Part shown: one piece after another, positions 60,061 to 64,000 of the stretch
Position numbering within the stretch: the stretch's first letter is position 1
Layout: each line of letters opens with the position of its first letter
NCBI GenBank assembly: GCA_905181735.1
Contig: CAJIYR010000003.1
Location: 118,501 to 182,500, forward strand
Direction: 5' to 3'
DNA: 64,000 nt
Source: an uncultured Hyphomicrobiales bacterium
Lineage (GTDB): Bacteria > Pseudomonadota > Alphaproteobacteria > Rhizobiales > TMED25
Notes under the pieces: generated by a model
Told to the model about the DNA's origin: nothing
The model's database searches: none
What the model saw: the letters and a program-made list of their open reading frames with translations, nothing else
Made by a program: the position numbers and the translations under genes

Positions 60061-60140
60061 CTCAACGGGGTGTTTTTTTGACTGAGAAGCCTAGCTAACC
60101 CGATGAACCTGATCTGGATAATACCGGCGTAGGGATTGAG
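60061..60140 (+). promoter_or_regulatory. TPP riboswitch (THI element)
   Basis: Binds thiamine diphosphate and represses the downstream genes. Conserved elements in order: CTCAACGGGGTG (P1/P2), ACTGAGA, CTAACCC, and GATGAACCTGATCTGGATAA followed by TACCGGCGTAGGGA. The closing stem pairs CTCAA (60061-60065) with TTGAG (60136-60140). It is 50 bases upstream of the thiB ATG at 60191. No clear terminator follows, so control of translation initiation is more likely than transcription stop; this is inference. Confidence 0.97.
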
Positions 60141-60190
60141 GTACTAAAAGTTATATTCTCATCCGTATGTCAAACATAAAGGGACTAAAT

Positions 60191-61201
60191 ATGAGAATTA
60201 TAATTTTTATTTTATTTTTATTTATCACTTCACCGCACACAACCATTGCAGATGAAGTTGCAATAAAACCTACACTTACGGTCTACACATACGATTCTTT
60301 TACATCTGATTGGGGGCCCGGACCTAAAATAAAAGAAGAGTTTGAGAAAGAATGTAACTGTTACTTAAATTTTGTTGGGCTAACAGATGCGGTTGAAATT
60401 TTATCAAGAATTCAATTTGAAGGAAAAGAGACAAAGGCTGACATTGTCCTTGGTCTAGATGATAATTTAATAGCAGATGCAAAAAAAACGAATCTATTTG
60501 CAAGAAATTCTACCGATCTAAGTAAAATAAATATACCAGGCGGTTTTAGTGACGATATATTTGTTCCTTATGATTATGGTTATTTTTCATTTATCTACGA
60601 TTCATCTAAATTAACTAATGTTCCAGATAGTTTTGATGATCTTATAAGTGATAAAAATTCACTATCTATAATTATTCAAGACCCTAGGACTTCTTCTCCT
60701 GGGTTAGGACTGTTACTTTGGGTTAAAAGTATATATGGAGATAAATCAAATGAAATATGGGAAGAATTATCAAAAAAAATTCTAACCGTTACACAAGGGT
60801 GGAGCGAAGCTTATGGAATGTTCCTAGAAGGTGAAGCGGATATGGTTCTAAGTTACACAACGTCCCCTGCATACCACATAACTGCAGAAGGTGAAGATAA
60901 ATATAAAGCTGCTGAATTTAGAGAAGGTCATTATAGCCAAATTGAAGTTGCGGCAAAACTTATTAATAATAGTAACGATGAATTATCCGAACAATTCTTA
61001 CAATTTCTAATATCAAAAAAGGTTCAAAGCATTCTTCCGACCACTCAATGGATGTATCCTGTAATTTCAATAACTGATGGAATACCAGATTCTTTCAATT
61101 CTTTAGTTAAGCCTAACAAGGTTCTCAGCCTAGAATCCGAGGATATTTCTAAAAAAAGAAAAGAATGGACAAGAGATTGGGAGAAGTCTCTCTCAAAATA
61201 A
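60191..61201 (+). CDS. thiB: Thiamine ABC transporter substrate-binding protein
   Basis: Periplasmic binding protein that captures thiamine or its phosphates. From ATG 60191 it has a signal peptide (MRIIIFILFLFITSPHTTIA) and the mature part LTVYTYDSFTSDWGPG, followed by ADIVLGLDDNLIADAKKT and the C-terminal KVQSILPTTQWMYPV, matching ThiB. The alternative ATG at 60167 would add eight residues before the signal peptide, but only 60191 has a ribosome-binding site (AAAGGGA). It follows the TPP riboswitch and is the first gene of thiBPQ. Confidence 0.93.
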   Translation: MRIIIFILFLFITSPHTTIADEVAIKPTLTVYTYDSFTSDWGPGPKIKEEFEKECNCYLNFVGLTDAVEILSRIQFEGKETKADIVLGLDDNLIADAKKTNLFARNSTDLSKINIPGGFSDDIFVPYDYGYFSFIYDSSKLTNVPDSFDDLISDKNSLSIIIQDPRTSSPGLGLLLWVKSIYGDKSNEIWEELSKKILTVTQGWSEAYGMFLEGEADMVLSYTTSPAYHITAEGEDKYKAAEFREGHYSQIEVAAKLINNSNDELSEQFLQFLISKKVQSILPTTQWMYPVISITDGIPDSFNSLVKPNKVLSLESEDISKKRKEWTRDWEKSLSK

Positions 61202-61216
61202 CCGTAAGGAAAATAA

Positions 61217-62824
61217 GTGCTACAAAATTATAAAAATATTAGCTGGTCAATTCCAGGTTTTGTGGCACTGTTAATTATTGTATCAATAATAAGCATTTCT
61301 TTTGTAGGTGTAGCCTCTTATTTTTCACTTAGCATCTTAAATGAAATAATTTCAGATACATATGTAATTAAAATAGCAATTTTTACTGTAGGGCAAGCCT
61401 TGCTATCAACAATTATTAGTGTTTTGTTATCTATTCCATTCGCTCTTTTTACAGCAAAATATTATCAACATACTCTTGTTAGATTAATTCTATCTCTAGG
61501 ATGGTTAGCCTTTGTTACTCCAGTTATCATAGGTGTGTTTGGAATAATAAAAATTCATGGGGTTTCTGGTTTTATTTCTAATACATCAGTTTTCATGGGC
61601 GGACAATCCCTAAATTATCTATATGGATTATCAGGGATAATTCTTGCACATATTTTTTTTAATATGCCATTTTCTGCAAGAAACATTGTCTATTCACTAA
61701 ACAATATACCAGAAGAAACCTGGCGTCTATCAGCCCAATTAAATTTATCAAGATGGCAAGTATTTAAATTCATTGAATGGCCTGCGATAAGAAACAATAT
61801 ATTTGCAACAGCGGGGGTAATTTTTGCACTGTGTTTTACTAGCTTTGCCGTTGTGCTAACGCTTGGAGGAGGCCCTAAGTCTACAATATTAGAAGTTGCA
61901 ATATATTATGCGCTAAGGATTGAATTCGATATAGATAGGGCAATTTCTCTTGGTATAATACAAATTATTTTGGCGAGTCTAATAGTAATTGCAATTGTTA
62001 TATCTAATAAATCTATTCTTATAGAACCACACCAGAAAATTAAATTCGATAAGATTTACAAACACAAATCAACAGATTACATTATTGACATTCTTGGTGT
62101 TACAATCGGTATTGTAACTTTTTTATTACCAATAATAGCAATTATAAGTTCAAGCCTTATGTCAATTAGTTCTGAACTACTTTTTCAATGGAAATTACTT
62201 CATGCAACATTATGGAGTTTAATACTTGGTCTATCCTCTGGGTTATTATCATTATCGATAGGCATGGGACTTCTTGTTACGATGCGAGAGCTTTTGTTTC
62301 ATAAAAAATATTCTTGGATTACAAAGGTAATAGAATTTTCTGGAAATATAATTTTAATTTTCCCCCCTATATTGCTTGGCGTAGGTATGTTTCTTGCCTT
62401 GAGATCTAAAATAGATATTTTTACATCAGCTCCTCTTCTAATAATTACCATCAATGCAATTACCTCTCTTCCTTTTATTTTGCGTATATTAGGTCCTGAG
62501 TTTATGAGAGCTGGAAAAATGCATAATAAGCTTTGTAAAAGCTTAAATATACGTGGATTTGTAAGATTTAGATATATTGATTTCCCAGTGATTAAATCAG
62601 CTATTGCTTCTGCCTTTGCAGTTTCAGCGTCTATGGCTCTAGGAGACCTCGGCATGATATCTCTGTTCGGATCACCAGAAATTACTACACTTCCATTATA
62701 CATATATCAATCAATGGGGTCTTATAAAATGGACCAAGCTTCTGTTGGTATTACGGTATTAATGCTTTTAACGCTAACTCTAATTTACGGAAGTGAAAAA
62801 ATCACAGGAGAACAAAATGATTAA
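61217..62824 (+). CDS. thiP: Thiamine ABC transporter permease, GTG start
   Basis: Inner-membrane permease of the thiamine transporter. The 535-residue protein has about twelve helices in two halves, each with an EAA-type loop near LSRWQVFKFIEWPAI and IRGFVRFRYIDFPVI. The GTG start is preceded by AAGGA. Its end overlaps thiQ by eight bases (62817-62824), and it follows thiB by 15 bases, so the three subunits are made together under the riboswitch. Confidence 0.93.
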   Translation: MLQNYKNISWSIPGFVALLIIVSIISISFVGVASYFSLSILNEIISDTYVIKIAIFTVGQALLSTIISVLLSIPFALFTAKYYQHTLVRLILSLGWLAFVTPVIIGVFGIIKIHGVSGFISNTSVFMGGQSLNYLYGLSGIILAHIFFNMPFSARNIVYSLNNIPEETWRLSAQLNLSRWQVFKFIEWPAIRNNIFATAGVIFALCFTSFAVVLTLGGGPKSTILEVAIYYALRIEFDIDRAISLGIIQIILASLIVIAIVISNKSILIEPHQKIKFDKIYKHKSTDYIIDILGVTIGIVTFLLPIIAIISSSLMSISSELLFQWKLLHATLWSLILGLSSGLLSLSIGMGLLVTMRELLFHKKYSWITKVIEFSGNIILIFPPILLGVGMFLALRSKIDIFTSAPLLIITINAITSLPFILRILGPEFMRAGKMHNKLCKSLNIRGFVRFRYIDFPVIKSAIASAFAVSASMALGDLGMISLFGSPEITTLPLYIYQSMGSYKMDQASVGITVLMLLTLTLIYGSEKITGEQND

Positions 62825-63488
62825 AATTGAAAATCTAGAAGCTCAAATTGATGATTTTAATACAGATTATACACTACAAATTAAAAGTCATGAGCTGTCT
62901 GCTATTATAGGTAAAAGTGGAGCGGGCAAGTCAACATTACTGAACTTAATTGCAGGATTTAATAAATCACGTCATGGCTCAATTTATATAAACGATTTCA
63001 ATGCAACTAATACACCACCATCTGAAAGACCTATATCGAGCTTATTTCAAGAAAATAATCTCTTTTCACATCTGAACGTTCAAGATAATATAGCTCTTGC
63101 TATAAATCCTAATCTTAAATTAAATATCAAGGAGTTAGACGAATTACACCAAAGCTTGCTAGCTGTAGGAATGAGCGAAAAAATTAAAAGCATGACGAAT
63201 GTATTGTCAGGTGGAGAAAGACAACGTGTTGCTCTTGCTAGATCTATAGTAAGCAAGAAGAATATTTTGCTTCTCGATGAACCATTAAGCCAACTAGATC
63301 CCCACCTAAGAAAAGACATGTTACGCCTAATAAAAAAAATAAAAGAAGAAAGAAATCTTACTGTAATAATGGTAGTTCATACACCAGAAGAAGTAATTGA
63401 ATATGTTGATAATTTTATACAAATAGACAACGGAAGGGTTATAAAATCAATCAAGCCGAATGAACTTGATATTGCTAATGTTTATTAA
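62817..63488 (+). CDS. thiQ: Thiamine ABC transporter ATP-binding protein
   Basis: ATPase powering thiamine import. From ATG 62817 the protein has 223 residues: Walker A GKSGAGKST (32-40), Q-loop SSLFQENNLF, signature LSGGERQR and Walker B ILLLDEPLSQLDP. An upstream in-frame GTG at 62793 would give a longer form, but ATG 62817 has a strong GGAG ribosome-binding site and overlaps thiP in the usual way. It ends 16 bases before the convergent rpe. Confidence 0.95.
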   Translation: MIKIENLEAQIDDFNTDYTLQIKSHELSAIIGKSGAGKSTLLNLIAGFNKSRHGSIYINDFNATNTPPSERPISSLFQENNLFSHLNVQDNIALAINPNLKLNIKELDELHQSLLAVGMSEKIKSMTNVLSGGERQRVALARSIVSKKNILLLDEPLSQLDPHLRKDMLRLIKKIKEERNLTVIMVVHTPEEVIEYVDNFIQIDNGRVIKSIKPNELDIANVY

Positions 63489-63504
63489 AATAATATTATA
63501 AAAA

Positions 63505-64000
63505 TTAAAGACGGATAGAATTTATGTTACCAGCATAATCAGGTGTCATGAAAATAGATGATCCCGCAACAAGAATATCTGCACCAGCAGCAACACAATC
63601 TCTTGCATTATCAGACGTCACTCCCCCGTCAACCTCAATTAAAATATTTCTATCACCGATCATCTTTTTAAGACTTTTAATTTTATCTACTGTAGATCTT
63701 ATAAATGTTTGTCCAGCAAAACCTGGGTTAACCGACATAACAATTACCATGTCTATCTCGTCAATTACAGGTAATAGCATTTCAATAGGACTTCCAGGGT
63801 TGATTGCAATGCCAACCTTTTTATTTAAGGATCTAATTAGACTAATAGTTCTGTGTAAATGAAGTTCAGCCTCTAAGTGAATAGAAATATGATCTGCACC
63901 TGCATCAGCAAAGTCTTTTATATAACTATCTGTAGGAGAAATCATAAGATGCACATCGAAAGGTAACTTTGTGCATGCTCTTATTGAATTTACAACAAGA
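63505..64000 (-). CDS. rpe: Ribulose-phosphate 3-epimerase, 5' end cut by window edge
   Basis: Interconverts ribulose-5-phosphate and xylulose-5-phosphate, supplying transketolase. The C-terminal about 165 residues are present, reading in from the window edge with KLPFDVHLMISPTD, HLEAELHLHRTISLI, MVIVMSVNPGFAGQTF and EVDGGVTSDNARDCVAAGAD, all classic Rpe motifs. The N-terminal fifth and the start lie beyond 64000. The ATG at 63954 is internal, not the start. Confidence 0.95.
   Translation of the reverse strand, partial: LVVNSIRACTKLPFDVHLMISPTDSYIKDFADAGADHISIHLEAELHLHRTISLIRSLNKKVGIAINPGSPIEMLLPVIDEIDMVIVMSVNPGFAGQTFIRSTVDKIKSLKKMIGDRNILIEVDGGVTSDNARDCVAAGADILVAGSSIFMTPDYAGNINSIRL

Noticed and set aside
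60167..60190. Upstream ATG for thiB
   Set aside because: It adds residues before a clean signal peptide and lacks a ribosome-binding site, while ATG 60191 has AAAGGGA in front.
62793..62816. GTG start for thiQ
   Set aside because: ATG 62817 has a strong GGAG site and gives the standard N-terminus.

Overview
The window is a gene-dense, strongly AT-rich stretch of alphaproteobacterial chromosome from a compact, probably free-living (marine-type) genome. The assignment rests on lineage-typical genes and arrangements: the alphaproteobacterial SerC type with a candidate serC leader, a split transhydrogenase (pntAA/pntAB/pntB) next to a 46-residue aa3 oxidase subunit IV, DUF1013 (TrcR), DUF1244, DUF4164 beside zapA and a 6S RNA locus, and Cys-free L31 and L36. 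No phage, insertion sequence, integrase or CRISPR array was seen. Many neighbouring genes overlap or nearly touch, including convergent pairs.

Layout. 1-2320: serA (cut by the window edge) and serC, serine synthesis, with a candidate leader RNA. 2449-3339: a DMT permease. 3341-15197 (minus): one long conserved block glmM, ftsH, tilS, pal, tolB, tolA, tolR, tolQ, ruvB, ruvA, ruvC, yebC; the usual ybgC and cpoB are absent. 15290-17647 (minus): a TIGR00282 phosphoesterase, a 5-formyltetrahydrofolate cyclo-ligase that has no ATG start, a 6S RNA, zapA and a DUF4164 coiled-coil gene. 17891-23198 (plus): tkt, gap, pgk, class I fba, a central-carbon cluster. 23256-33861 (plus): a Sel1 protein, efp, a SuhB-like protein with a degraded active site, a MotA/ExbB-like plus MotB/OmpA-like pair, rpmE, a quinone oxidoreductase, trcR, a TSUP permease, purE-purK, rpsU and a TPR lipoprotein. 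33856-41868 (mostly minus): transhydrogenase, the small oxidase subunit, an ABC1 kinase, oligoendopeptidase F, an orphan Fis-type HTH gene (plus), DUF1244, N-formylglutamate amidohydrolase and rpmJ. 41967-48064 (minus): gltD and gltB, glutamate synthase. 48270-54784: an S9 peptidase, threonine aldolase, HisN-type phosphatase, tRNA-Val(GAC), a FAH-family protein and a YeiH-type permease. 54815-58140: ugd, galU, kdsD, sugar-nucleotide and Kdo precursors for the envelope. 58146-64000: hemH, ccdA, a TPP riboswitch driving the thiamine transporter thiBPQ, and rpe (cut by the window edge).

Functionally this is core metabolism (serine, glutamate, purines, carbon backbone), envelope maintenance (Tol-Pal, GlmM, GalU, KdsD), DNA repair, redox balance and vitamin uptake. 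The most interesting points are the probable SuhB pseudoenzyme between efp and a stator-like pair, two genes (5-FCL and kdsD) whose conserved N-termini lie upstream of any ATG/GTG/TTG codon, a GapB-like cofactor loop in GAPDH, an orphan HTH protein, and a mirror-image double -10 element upstream of gltB.
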